Assembly: GCA_026182355.1 (NCBI GenBank)
Contig: JAPFBL010000542.1
Coordinates: forward strand, 1-64,000
Length of the DNA: 64,000 nt
Reading direction: 5' to 3'
DNA from: Hermatobates lingyangjiaoensis
Taxonomy: Eukaryota > Arthropoda > Insecta > Hemiptera > Hermatobatidae
In this document: positions 52,803 to 62,689 of the stretch, one piece after another
How positions within the stretch are numbered: the stretch's first letter is position 1
Layout: each line of letters begins with the position of its first letter
Position numbers and translations under genes: made by a program
The notes under the pieces: generated by a model
Database searches by the model: none
Told to the model about the DNA's origin: nothing
What the model saw: only the letters and a program-made list of their open reading frames with translations

Positions 52803-54854
52803 AGAATGAACGAACCACCTCCACTTTCTGCATCACATCCTCTCGAACTCTTCATCTCCTCTATTGTCCGCAGATGTTCTAATCATGCCTTCCTCAGAAG
52901 CCTATCTCCCCCGGATAACCTCACCATTCCCGAGAGAAAAGCGATTAGCAGTTTGAAAAGAGACAGCTCCCTCCTTATCATGCCAGCTGATAAAGGTTCC
53001 TCTGTAGTCCTCATGGACCGTTCTGTCTACCACCGTGAGGCAATGAAACAACTCTCTAACTCATCCTTTTATCAACAGCTTTCTTCCAACCCTATTCCTC
53101 TTTTCCTCAAGAACTTAGTTTCTCTTCTTAATAACAGTGCTGTGTGTGAGGGCCTTTCTCCCCAGGATATTGACACCCTCATTCCCTCAAATCCCCGATG
53201 TCCTGTTTTCTACCTGCTCCCTAAAGTCCACAAGCCCTTCAACATGCCTGACTCCCCTCCCGCCGGTAGACCTATCGTTTCCAGTTATGGCTGCCTTACA
53301 GAAAGACTTTCCGCCTTCATTGATCACTTCCTACAGCCTCTAGTTCGGAACCAACCTTCTTTCTGCAAAGACACTTTCCATTTTCTCCAAATTCTTAAAA
53401 ATCTTTCTCTTCCCTCTACCCTTGATCATCCTCTTCTCATGGTTGCCATGGACGTCACTTCTCTCTATACTTCAATCATTCATTCTGAAGGTCTGGACGC
53501 TCTGCGATACTTTCTTGATGGCAGAAAAGCACCCCTTAATCCTTCCACATCCTTTCTAGTCTCTTTGGCTGATTTCGTGCTACAGCATAATGTCTTTCAG
53601 TTTGAGGGTCGTTATTACCTTCAAACCAGAGGCACAGCTATGGGTACGATTATGGCCCCTTCTTACGTCCGTGTTATGACCGAAAGGTTTGGGTACACGG
53701 TAATAGATCAAAACAGGCCCCTTCTTACGCTAATCTTTTCATGGCCAAATTAGAGCAGGATTTCCTGGCCACCTGTCAACTTCTTCCACTCCTTTATCTC
53801 CGTTTTATTGATGATATTTTCTTCATTTGGCCCCATGGCAAACATAACTTAGAACTTTTCCTACACTCCTTTCAAAATTTCTGCCCCTCCATCACTTTCA
53901 CTTACGACATCTCCGACAGACTTATCACCTTTCTTGATGTTGACGTTACTTTAGACAATGGACACTTCTTGACTTCCGTACATATAAAACCCACCAACTC
54001 CCAACAGTACCTCCATTACAATAGTTGCCATCCATCCCATGTTAAAAAGTCTATACCTCGATCCTTGTCCCTCCGTATTCACAATATCTGCAATAATCTC
54101 CAAGACCGCAGACATCACCTTAACCTCTTAAAGGACAAATTTTCTGAACGAGGCTATCCTCGCTCCTTCATTGATAGTCGTGTTTTACCGGCTGACATCT
54201 CCCACCAACCCAGACCCAAGAGGGATAGAAGTAACACTTCCTTCTTCCTGACAACCTACTTCCCTGGCGCTTATAAGCTTCGTGCTGTTATTAAGGAGTC
54301 TTTTCCGATTCTGTCTACTTCTACTTCTTCCATCTTTAATCACCCCCCTTCTATTTCCTACCGTAAACCTGCCAATCTAAAAAGCATTTTCTCTCATATT
54401 TCCCCTCAGCCTTCCAATCCTGTTCCTGGAATGAAACAATGTGGACGTCAAACGCCGTGGCTGTCAAACTTGCCTGATTGTAAATCCTAATCCTTCCTTC
54501 GATTCCCCTCTCCACCATAGTTCCTACCCGGTTCAGGTCAATTCCTCCTGTACCTCGAGCAACTGTGTTTACCGACTGGATTGCACTCAGTGTGACTCCT
54601 TTTACGTTGGCTTAACTTCTAATAAGTTGAGCCTTCGTATGAATGGTCATAGGGCTTCAGTCGGTCAACGCAGTAACTATCCTGTAGCCATCCATGCGAA
54701 CTCGCATGGACTCAGTTTCAATGACTGTTTCAGGGTTCAGATCCTGAAACAGATCCCCGAATCCAACAATAAAGTTACCCTAAGAGCTTCAGAGGAGGCA
54801 TACATATGCTTACTTGATGCTCGCTCTTCCCCCGGACTCAACCTCAACCGATAA
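52803..54854 (+). pseudogene. PLE reverse transcriptase/GIY-YIG endonuclease, copy B (frameshifted)
   Basis: Includes the N-terminal RT region missing from copy A: ERKAISSLKRDSSLLIMPAD, KGSSVVLMDRSVYHREAM, LLPKVHKPFNMPDS and AGRPIVSSYGCLTERLS. The same downstream motifs follow. Two breaks split the frame: a 62-base insertion at 53668-53729 between motif B and the catalytic FIDD, and a small change at about 54446 (CGRQTPW versus CGQRRGC in copy A). The true start codon is lost at the junction with copy A. Confidence 0.95.
53654..53729 (+). other. 62-bp insertion with 14-bp flanking duplication in copy B
   Basis: GGCCCCTTCTTACG occurs at 53654-53667 and 53716-53729, with 48 unrelated bases between. 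Copy A has one uninterrupted occurrence. Confidence 0.9.
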
Positions 54855-55132
54855 TTTATTTATGATTTATTTATTTATTTATTATTTTTTATTTATTTAT
54901 TTTTTATTTTACTTTTTATTTATTATTTTTATTAATTTTATTTGATTTATCTACTTTTTTTTATAATTTTTTATAGTTATAATTTTTACTCGTTCCTTTT
55001 ACGTCTTAATTTGGCTCTTCATTTCCTTCCCTCCCTTCCCCCGCTTGGTGGTAAGTGGTGGGGTACTGGCTGCGGTTTCCGAGTTCAGTACCGCCCTGTC
55101 TTCCTGCGGGACTCTTCGCTCTTCGCTCTTCG

Positions 55133-55175
55133 CACCTCCTGATGACGACGATTGTCGAAATATCGATGTGAGTTA
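55133..55175 (+). ncRNA. Hammerhead motif, stem III ATAT (copy B)
   Basis: CTGATGA (55139-55145), stem II CGAC/GTCG, GAA (55157-55159), ATAT (55160-55163), C, GATGTG. Confidence 0.72.
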
Positions 55176-55216
55176 TGTCTGTGTCTTTCTGTGTGTTTCC
55201 TTCGTTTTTTATTTTA

Positions 55217-55620
55217 TTGTAAAAAAGTCCGCTGGACCGTTTCTTTTAATTGTATATATATATAAACTAGAATTTAAAAAAGAACACATAGAAAGGAAAC
55301 CACTGAACTCACTACTATATTTCGATGTCCTCGTCTTCAGGAAAAGAAGTGAATCGCTCCAAAGGCTGATAACGACTGACTTGGCGTTCAAACTGAAGCA
55401 CTCAAACAGTGTAGCCAACTTTCGGTGGAAAGGTAGACAGGGAAGATAAAGAAATAAAAGCCAAATAAAAATTAAAAAAGAAAACATTTAACTAAAATAA
55501 AATTATAAGCTGATAACAACTTAAAAAAAAATAAAAATAAAAAAAAATGAAAAAAAAATCAACGATTGAGGTTAAGCCCAGGAGCCGATCTACCGCCCAG
55601 AAGACTAATAAGTGCATATA
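55217..55620 (-). mobile_element. PLE 3' end, related family IIb
   Basis: The minus strand shows the C-terminal tail of another PLE protein (LISLLGG.. then APGLNLNR and stop, about 55620-55560), then a 3' region with a hammerhead-like core (55318-55352), ending at the TCCGCTGGACCG terminus (about 55229-55240). Confidence 0.7.
55318..55352 (-). ncRNA. Hammerhead-like motif, stem III ATAT (family IIb)
   Basis: CTGAAGA, short stem II CGAGGACATCG, GAA, ATAT, A, then GTAGTGAG. Stem II is weak. Confidence 0.5.
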
Positions 55621-55827
55621 TATATATATATATATTTTATTAAAAATTATGCCAATTTTAACTTTTGTTCTTTTCCGAGTTAATTTTTCAAGTTTTCTCA
55701 CTATGGATTTCCACCTTTCTGGTAAAAAATAAAGTAATTCACCAAAAGATTTATTCTTGACTTCCATTTTATTAACTAACAAGTTTTAACTATAACAAAC
55801 AAATTAACCTTACATACAAATTACATA

Positions 55828-55862
55828 CGACGTTTCGGTCAGCTCTGACCATCTTCAGGCAC
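55828..55862 (-). ncRNA. Hammerhead motif, stem III ACGT (family III, minus)
   Basis: CTGAAGA, stem II GGTCAG/CTGACC, GAA, ACGT, C; mirror of 57014-57060. Confidence 0.75.
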
Positions 55863-56064
55863 TAATAACAATTCATAACAGAACTCAAATACAAAAATAA
55901 GAACTATCTAAATTATTAACACAATTATTAACATCCTAACAGAATAAGAAATATCTACATGAATTGAGTGGGAGGTTATACAGGTTATAACGGTCCTCAG
56001 GGTTGCTGTTAATTAAAAGTACTAACGAATTTGAAAATAATCAGGGATTGAACTTAATATTATC

Positions 56065-56300
56065 CTACGTTCCTGCATGCAGTTTTAATATTCTTGAGAA
56101 GCTCGTGGTCTGGTTGTTCAGGTTCGGCTTCTTTTCTCTTATGCACAGCGCTTCCAGAATGTGTAGCCTTCTCAGGTCATTTTCTTGATAAAGTAATGTG
56201 ATATTTTTATTCAATTCTTCCCTGGTTAGCTTGAGGCTATGGGTGCTCTGCGTATGTTCTTTCGGGGCACCTGCAGTCAGGTGCATTGTTAATCTCCTGG
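56065..56300 (-). pseudogene. PLE family III endonuclease C-terminus (minus copy)
   Basis: APKEHTQSTHSLKLTREELN, NITLLYQENDLRRLHILEAL, IREKKPNLNNQ: the end of the GIY-YIG domain, including the conserved ILEAL-x-I-x-x-x-x-P-x-LN block of Penelope proteins. The catalytic GIY-YIG residues lie upstream and are absent. Confidence 0.75.
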
Positions 56301-56350
56301 ATAATGTTGTTGCTGTTCCGCCCTGTCTTCCTGCGGGACTCTTCGCTCTT

Positions 56351-56392
56351 CGCACCTCCTGATGACGACGATTGTCGAAATATCGATGTGAG
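56351..56392 (+). ncRNA. Hammerhead motif, stem III ATAT (inserted family II end)
   Basis: Identical in sequence to 55133-55175 and located inside family III. Confidence 0.7.
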
Positions 56393-56479
56393 TTATGTCT
56401 GTGTCTTTCTGTGTGTTTCCTTCGTTTTTTATTCCTTCGTTTCCTTCGTTCGATAAACCAGGGAAGAATTGAATAAAAA

Positions 56480-56814
56480 TATCACATTACTTTATCAAGA
56501 AAATGACCTGAGAAGGCTACACATTCTGGAAGCGCTGTGCATAAGAGAAAAGAAGCCGAACCACAGCAACAACATTATCCAGGAGATTAACAATGCACCT
56601 GACTGCAGGTGCCCCGAAAGAACATACGCAGAGCACCCATAGCCTCAAGCTAACCAGGGAAGAATTGAATAAAAATATCACATTACTTTATCAAGAAAAT
56701 GACCTGAGAAGGCTACACATTCTGGAAGCGCTGTGCATAAGAGAAAAGAAGCCGAACCTGAACAACCAGACCACGAGCTTCTCAAGAATATTAAAACTGC
56801 ATGCAGGAACGTAG
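56480..56814 (+). pseudogene. PLE family III endonuclease C-terminus (plus copy)
   Basis: Same frame as 56065-56300. In addition, a ~100-bp direct partial repeat (TAACCAGGGAAGAATTG..GAAGCCGAACC) at 56460-56565 and 56655-56760 shows a local rearrangement. Confidence 0.75.
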
Positions 56815-57013
56815 GATAATATTAAGTTCAATCCCTGATTATTTTCAAATTCGTTAGTACTTTTAATTAACAGCAACCCTGAGGACCGTTATAACCTGTA
56901 TAACCTCCCACTCAATTCATGTAGATATTTCTTATTCTGTTAGGATGTTAATAATTGTGTTAATAATTTAGATAGTTCTTATTTTTGTATTTGAGTTCTG
57001 TTATGAATTGTTA

Positions 57014-57060
57014 TTAGTGCCTGAAGATGGTCAGAGCTGACCGAAACGTCGTATGTAATT
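57014..57060 (+). ncRNA. Hammerhead motif, stem III ACGT (family III, plus)
   Basis: CTGAAGA (57021-57027), strong stem II GGTCAG-AG-CTGACC, GAA (57043-57045), ACGT, C (57050). Stem I pairs through TTAGTGC / GTATGTAA with wobbles. Confidence 0.78.
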
Positions 57061-57096
57061 TGTATGTAAGGTTAATTTGTTTGTTATAGTTAAAAC

Positions 57097-57276
57097 TTGT
57101 TAGTTAATAAAATGGAAGTCAAGAATAAATCTTTTGGTGAATTACTTTATTTTTTACCAGAAAGGTGGAAATCCATAGTGAGAAAACTTGAAAAATTAAC
57201 TCGGAAAAGAACAAAAGTTAAAATTGGCATAATTTTTAATAAAACATGTTTGATTGAAGGTCTGCTCCCAAAATAC

Positions 57277-57290
<14 letters not shown>
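57097..57290 (+). pseudogene. PLE family III N-terminal fragment
   Basis: Starts MLVNKMEVKNKSFGELLYFL, continues [15 protein letters not shown] and IEGLLPKYTNI, then runs into an AT microsatellite. Homologous to the family VII fragments at 63275-63464 and 63804-63950 (INEGLLPNYTNI). Matches the N-terminal portion that precedes the RT in Penelope proteins. Confidence 0.65.
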
Positions 57291-57324
<34 letters not shown>

Positions 57325-57325
57325 C
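57281..57325. repeat. (AT)n microsatellite at PLE boundary
   Basis: Pure AT run between the family III N-terminal fragment and the family II copy C terminus. Confidence 0.95.
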
Positions 57326-57403
57326 AATTAAAAGAAACGGTCCAGCGGACTTTTTTACAATAAAATAAAAAACGAAGGAAACACACAGAAAGACACAGAC
57401 ATA

Positions 57404-57448
57404 ACTCACATCGATATTTCGACAATCGTCGTCATCAGGAGGTGCGAA
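57404..57448 (-). ncRNA. Hammerhead motif, stem III ATAT (copy C)
   Basis: Same core as copy A, fully conserved. Confidence 0.72.
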
Positions 57449-57751
57449 GAGCGAAGAGTCCCGCAGGAAGACAGGGCGGTACTGAACTCGGAAACCGCAG
57501 CCAGTACCCCACCACTTACCACCAAGCGGGGGAAGGGAGGGAAGGAAATGAAGAGCCAAATTAAGACGTAAAAGGAACGAGTAAAAATTATAACTATAAA
57601 AAATTATAAAAAAGTAGATAAATCAAATTAAAATTAATAAAAATAATAAATAAAAAGTAAAATAAAAAATAATAAATAAATAAATAAAAAATAATAAATA
57701 AATAAATAAAAAAATAAAAAATAATAAATAAATAAATAAATCATAAATAAA

Positions 57752-58636
57752 TTATCGGTTGAGGTTGAGTCCGGGGGAAGAGCGAGCATCAAGTAAGCAT
57801 ATGTATGCCTCCTCTGAAGCTCTTAGGGTAACTTTATTGTTGGATTCGGGGATCTGTTTCAGGATCTGAACCCTGAAACAGTCATTGAAACTGAGTCCAT
57901 GCGAGTTCGCATGGATGGCTACAGGATAGTTACTGCGTTGACCGACTGAAGCCCTATGACCATTCATACGAAGGCTCAACTTATTAGAAGTTAAGCCAAC
58001 GTAAAAGGAGTCACACTGAGTGCAATCCAGTCGGTAAACACAGTTGCTCGAGGTACAGGAGGAATTGACCTGAACCGGGTAGGAACTATGGTGGAGAGGG
58101 GAATCGAAGGAAGGATTAGGATTAACAATCAGGCAAGTTTGACAGCCACGGCGGCCACATTGTTTCATTCCAGGAACAGGATTGGAAGGCTGAGGGGAAA
58201 TATGAGAGAAAATGCTTTTTAGATTGGCAGGTTTACGGTAGGAAATAGAAGGGGGGTGATTAAAGATGGAAGAAGTAGAAGTAGAAGTAGACAGAATCGG
58301 AAAAGACTCCTTAATAACAGCACGAAGCTTATAAGCGCCAGGGAAGTAGGTTGTCAGGAAGAAGGAAGTGTTACTTCTATCCCTCTTGGGTCTGGGTTGG
58401 TGGGAGATGTCAGCCGGTAAAACACGACTATCAATGAAGGAGCGAGGATAGCCTCGTTCAGAAAATTTATCCTTTAAGAGGTTAAGGTGATGTCTGCGGT
58501 CTTGGAGATTATTGCAGATATTGTGAATACGGAGGGACAAGGATCGAGGTATAGACTTTTTAACATGGGATGGATGGCAACTATTGTAATGGAGGTACTG
58601 TTGGGAGTTGGTGGGTTTTATATGTACGGAAGTCAA
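57752..58636 (-). pseudogene. PLE RT C-terminus and GIY-YIG endonuclease, copy C
   Basis: A 294-codon open frame from SVHIKPTNSQQYLHYNS to GLNLNR. Intact from the RT thumb region to the end of the endonuclease; the catalytic FIDD is missing. Differs from copies A and B by an extra ST-coding repeat (STSTSS) and CGRRGC at the zinc-like site. Confidence 0.93.
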
Positions 58637-58650
58637 GAAGTCAAGAAGTG

Positions 58651-59038
58651 ATGGAGGTAAATAAATAATTTATTTATGATTTATTTATTTATTTATTATT
58701 TTTTATTTATTTATTTATTATTTTTTATTTTACTTTTTATTTATTATTTTTATTAATTTTAATTTGATTTATCTACTTTTTTATAATTTTTTATAGTTAT
58801 AATTTTTACTCGTTCCTTTTACGTCTTAATTTGGCTCTTCATTTCCTTCCCTCCCTTCCCCCGCTTGGTGGTAAGTGGTGGGGTACTGGCTGCGGTTTCC
58901 GAGTTCAGTACCGCCCTGTCTTCCTGCGGGACTCTTCGCTCTTCGCTCTTCGCACCTCCTGATGACGATGATTGTCGAAATATCGATGTGAGTTATGTCT
59001 GTGTCTTTCTGTGTGTTTCCTTCGTTTTTTATTTTATT
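58651..59038 (+). mobile_element. PLE family II 3' fragment, inverted relative to copy C
   Basis: Begins at AATTATTTATGATTTATTTA and runs to the ATCGATGTGAG..TTTTTTATTTTATTA end. Its hammerhead (58954-58992) has CGATG in place of CGACG, weakening stem II. Confidence 0.88.
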
Positions 59039-59093
59039 ATATATATTATGTAATTTTTTTTAAGGTTGAGGTCTAATGATTTGAAACTAATCC

Positions 59094-59138
59094 TTTTGCC
59101 GACGTTTCGACATATATTTATGTCATCTGCAGGGCTTG
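59094..59138 (-). ncRNA. Hammerhead motif, stem III ACGT (family V, unit 1)
   Basis: GCC-CTGCAGA, stem II GACATA/TATGTC, GAA, ACGT, C, GGC. GCC/GGC gives a 3-bp stem I; N7 = C is tolerated. Confidence 0.72.
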
Positions 59139-59220
59139 GAAATTGTTTCTGTTATATATATATATATATATTATGTAATTTTTTTTAAGGTTGAGGTCTA
59201 ATGATTTGAAACTAATCCTT

Positions 59221-59265
59221 TTGCCGACGTTTCGACATATATTTATGTCATCTTCAGGGCTTGGA
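59221..59265 (-). ncRNA. Hammerhead motif, stem III ACGT (family V, unit 2)
   Basis: GCC-CTGAAGA, stem II GACATA/TATGTC, GAA, ACGT, C, GGC. All core positions are present. Confidence 0.75.
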
Positions 59266-59523
59266 AATCTGTTTCTGTTGCAGCATACCTTAATTTACCC
59301 TGTTACATGATTAACACATGCAGGCTACTATTTGTTTGTTTGGAACAAAGGGAAACAATTTGTGAACACAAAGTTCCCCAGCAGAGAATTCGTTTTGTTC
59401 ACCAGTTCAAGAATTCAATACAACCCACATAAAGAAAATTTGAAAAGAAACAAATAGTAGCCTACATGTGTTAATCATGTAACAGAGTAAATTAAGGTAT
59501 GCTGCAACAGAAACAGATTTCCA

Positions 59524-59566
59524 AGCTCTGAAGATGATACAAATATATGTCGAAACGTCGGCAAAT
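59524..59566 (+). ncRNA. Hammerhead motif, stem III ACGT (family V, inverted)
   Basis: CTGAAGA, stem II GATACA/TATGTC (one mismatch), GAA, ACGT, C, GGC. Confidence 0.6.
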
Positions 59567-59644
59567 GACTAGTTTCAAATCATTAGAACTCAACCATTCA
59601 AAAAAAATTACATATATAAATATTGGGTCAAGAAATCAAATCAT

Positions 59645-59706
59645 GATATATATCAATGATCAAACCACAATATGAAATGGGAAAACAAGACTAAGATCTT
59701 TCAAGG
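59645..59706 (-). mobile_element. AGATCT-family PLE end, truncated at GAAAG
   Basis: ATCAAACCACAATATGAAAT..AAGACTAAGATCTTTCAA, then foreign sequence; stem II and CTGACGA are missing. Confidence 0.75.
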
Positions 59707-60600
59707 GAATAATTTGTGAACACAAAGTTCACCAGCAGAGAATTCTTTTTGTTCACCAGTTCAATAATTCAATACAACCCACATAAAGAAAATTTCAAAC
59801 TTTTGTAAACAACTCATTAGTTGTCCAATCCGTATGTGGTGTTTACTCATACTGAGGTAAACAGATAAATCAAAGTTTCTACAGATAAAAAAGCAATGTT
59901 TACACTTTTTAAACAAGCAATGATAACGATTGACAACGCCAAAGATTGAATGTCAGTATTACTGAATAGAAATCATATGAAGAAAAACACTGATAATGAT
60001 TCACTTTAATATTCCGACATCCATCAACATAATTATATACATGTAAAACTAAAACTTCAGTCAAAATCACAGAAAGGAAACAAATATTCCCTACTTTCAA
60101 TAATTTAAGCAGCACGACATCTTCAGGAGAAATGAAAAATACAGAATGGTGAAGAACCGAAGTGGCCACGGGCCACGGTTTCTCTCACTTTTTTTAATAC
60201 ATTTATATTTATGTATTGTCATACTACAACAATGTATGGATATTAAACTAAGGAATGCTTGTCATAAAATCAATAATCTATACAAAACAGATGACCGAGA
60301 TTTGCTTGGATGGTGGAGAATAAACTTCAATATACACCCAACCCGGTCCGAGCCCGATCGGGCTTTAATCATTTAGCCCCGATCTTGCCTCTAATTCACA
60401 GTTTTCTGTCTGTTTAGAGAGTGAGACTTCAGTATATGTATATACTATCTAGAAATTGACCGTATAGGGTTAATATATATATATATATTAATATCGGGCA
60501 TCAACCTGAACCATTAAGCAGTATTCACAGGTAATTTTTTTTAAATAAATTTAATTTTTCAACTATTTTTTATTTTATTATTTCTTAATTTTCAGTTTTT
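59707..60600. other. Mixed repeat debris
   Basis: 59707-59800 duplicates the family V flank at 59370-59440 (AAAGTTCACCAGCAGAGAATTC). A decayed ribozyme-like CTGAAGATGTCGTGC is at 60110-60125 (minus). No gene. Confidence 0.5.
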
Positions 60601-60990
60601 GAGTTTTATATTTATAAACATTTCTTTTTATTGCTAATGTTTTTATTATTTTATATTTTTTTCCTCGTTACTATTCTTCATCAGCATTCCTACTACCTTT
60701 TTCGTTTTCGTTGTGGCCAACCTGTACATGTTCTGTGAAGCTGTCCAGTTGGCTTTCGTCTTTTAGCCACTCGACTTCCTTTCCTGAGGACCACCGTTAA
60801 AAGGGTCGAAATTTGAATGTGTGTCAGTCCCAGTTTCTGTTTCTTATTCCTGTTTCTCGAACTTTTTAATGTATATATATATATATATATATATATCCAC
60901 TTAAAATTCGAAAAAACGATCCAAACTGGACGCAAATCAGTTCACAAACGAAGAAAAGCAACACACAGAGAAAGAGACACACTTACAAAC

Positions 60991-61022
60991 TCAAATTTTC
61001 GGATGATCCGTCTTCAGGAGAA
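60991..61022 (-). ncRNA. Hammerhead motif, stem III AATT (minus)
   Basis: CTC-CTGAAGA, stem II CGGAT/ATCCG, GAA, AATT, U, GAG; stem I CTC/GAG is perfect. Confidence 0.75.
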
Positions 61023-61113
61023 AAGAGAGAATGGGCGACCAAGCACGCCGGAAACACAACTGGGTTTCCTGCCGTTGTGTTTCCGGCGTGCTTGGTCGCC
61101 CATTCTCTCTTTT

Positions 61114-61145
61114 CTCCTGAAGACGGATCATCCGAAAATTTGAGT
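61114..61145 (+). ncRNA. Hammerhead motif, stem III AATT (plus)
   Basis: CTGAAGA at 61117-61123, otherwise the mirror of the minus copy. Confidence 0.75.
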
Positions 61146-61196
61146 TTGTAAGTGTGTCTCTTTCTCTGTGTGTTGCTTTTCTTCGTTTGTGAACTG

Positions 61197-61225
<29 letters not shown>

Positions 61226-61227
<2 letters not shown>

Positions 61228-61628
61228 CATAATATAATTATATTATACATAAATAGTTTATATACATATATATGCATGTTTTGTTGAACACGATTGAATA
61301 TTTCCCGCCAATAAGTTTCTTCTCATTAACTTCAATTTGCCTGAATGTAGATTTTTTGTTATGAGAACAACGGTTGAAAAAATCACTGATTCCTGTCGAT
61401 GCGTTTTGATTGAGAACTGTTATTCACAACGAAAAATTCATATTCAAGGCATTTTGAAGTTAATGAGAAGGAATAATAAAATATTCAGTCGTGTTCAATA
61501 GAACATGCATATCAGATGAACTGCTACCACAGTATATAGTATATGTATACAGAATAAATAAACACGTGATGCAATCAATGAAGTATAAATGTAATATATT
61601 ATTAATACTACAACTACAATATACATTA

Positions 61629-61661
<33 letters not shown>

Positions 61662-61835
61662 TATATATATATATAACAAATTCAATAATATATCAACCGT
61701 TGGATAGAATAGGTGTATAATGTAATCGGGATTCGGGATTTTGATCCTGGAAAATTGACCGAATCCCGATTACATTATACACCTATATATATATATATAT
61801 ATATATATACGGTACTGTTTTCTTCACCACAAAAT
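61226..61835. mobile_element. PLE N-terminal relics and short palindromes
   Basis: 61490-61560 reads FNRTCISDELLPQYIVYVYR, homologous to the N-terminal CI-x-EGLLPNYT segment of other PLEs here. The ATATTTCCCGCCAATAAGTT segment (61297) has a partly inverted partner near 61455-61480. A separate palindrome (GGTGTATAATGTAATCGGGA and reverse complement) lies at 61710-61783 and ends in (AT)n. Confidence 0.6.
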
Positions 61836-61897
61836 ATTAACAAACACTTTTTCTTTTTCTCAGAGTTTGGTCAGGGTAAATATATGGAATCACCTTT

Positions 61898-61940
61898 TTG
61901 CCAACGTTTCGTCTTTATTTCAAGACATCCTCAGGGCTAT
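61898..61940 (-). ncRNA. Hammerhead motif, stem III ACGT, U17 (family IV, minus)
   Basis: GCC-CTGAGGA, stem II GTCTT/AAGAC, GAA, ACGT, U, GGC; stem I GCC/GGC. Confidence 0.75.
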
Positions 61941-62300
61941 AAACTAACAAAAAAACAATAAACAATGGACATTTGTCATTTCTACTTTAGAAACATCATA
62001 AACAAATTGAAAAAAGAACTTACTGAAGGTTGGGTTCTGTTACATTACAACAACCGTTAACTGTCATTACATGTGCTGTTCCAAGCGACATGTTATTGAA
62101 ACACTGTTTTTTTAGTACAATCATATATATATACACATATATACATATACACATATTATAATATATATCTATTATAATATGTATCCACCATAATATATAT
62201 CTATAATACAATTATAATACATTTTTATTTTAAAAATCCATAAAAATATAAACTATTGTATTATAGATATATATTATGGTGGATACATATTATAATATGT

Positions 62301-62369
<69 letters not shown>

Positions 62370-62542
62370 TGTACTAAAAAAACAGTGTTTCAATAATATG
62401 TCGCTTGGAACAGCACATGTAATGACAGTTAACGGTTGTTGTAATGTAACAGAACCCAACCTTCAGTAAGTTCTTTTTTCAATTTGTTTATGATGTTTCT
62501 AAAGTAGAAATGACAAATGTCCATTGTTTATTGTTAGTTTAT

Positions 62543-62583
62543 AGCCCTGAGGATGTCTTGAAATAAAGACGAAACGTTGGCAA
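62543..62583 (+). ncRNA. Hammerhead motif, stem III ACGT, U17 (family IV, plus)
   Basis: CTGAGGA at 62547-62553, GTCTT/AAGAC, GAA, ACGT, U, GGC. Mirror of the minus copy. Confidence 0.76.
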
Positions 62584-62689
62584 AAAGGTGATTCCATATA
62601 TTTACCCTGACCAAACTCCGAGAAAAAGAAAAAGCGTTTGTTAATATTTTGTGGTCAAGAAAACAGTATCATATTATATATATATATAT

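Larger units (their letters stand above)
52803..55215 (+). mobile_element. Penelope-like element, family II, copy B
   Basis: Coding part 52803-54854, 3' part 54855-55215 with A/T-rich TTTATTTATT stretch, GC-rich GGTGGTAAGTGG..CCGCCCTG block and hammerhead. It mirrors copy A. Confidence 0.95.
55621..57240. mobile_element. PLE family III: large inverted pair
   Basis: 55640-56330 (minus) and 56455-57240 (plus) are nearly identical inverted arms. Each has the protein C-terminus, 3' region, hammerhead, and the N-terminal start of a PLE frame (EVKNKSFGELLYFLPERWKS). The centre (56310-56455) is invaded by a family II end (56320-56440). Copies start and stop at AT microsatellites. Confidence 0.85.
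57326..58650 (-). mobile_element. Penelope-like element, family II, copy C (5' truncated)
   Basis: 3' terminus TCCGCTGGACCG (57340), hammerhead, A/T-rich 3' region expanded by TAAATAAATA repeats, then coding sequence to 58636, where it is cut within the RT. Confidence 0.93.
59039..59620. mobile_element. PLE family V ends: tandem direct pair and one inverted copy
   Basis: A ~125-bp unit (ATTATGTAATTTTTTTTAAG..GGCTTGGAAAT..GTTTCTGTT) occurs in direct repeat at 59043-59155 and 59169-59280 and inverted at 59500-59620. Each carries a hammerhead core. Confidence 0.85.
60640..61225. mobile_element. PLE family VI: palindromic pair
   Basis: Arms 60938-61060 and 61074-61196 are perfect inverted copies and carry facing hammerheads. 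A related but decayed end (CTGAGGACC..GGGTCGAAATTTG, 60783-60825) precedes. (AT)n tracts at 60870-60896 and 61198-61222 bound the palindrome. Confidence 0.85.
61836..62650. mobile_element. PLE family IV: palindromic pair
   Basis: Arms 61836-62134 and 62366-62650 are near-perfect inverted copies (CTCAGAGTTTGGTCAGGG..GCCAACGTTTCGTC..). The centre is another palindrome of TATATCTATTATAATATG units plus a long (AT)n at 62305-62366. Confidence 0.88.

Noticed and set aside
60146..60376. 76-codon plus-strand frame ending near CCCGGTCCGAGCCCGATCGG
   Set aside because: No recognisable family and it overlaps repeat debris; the GC-rich patch alone is not evidence of a gene.
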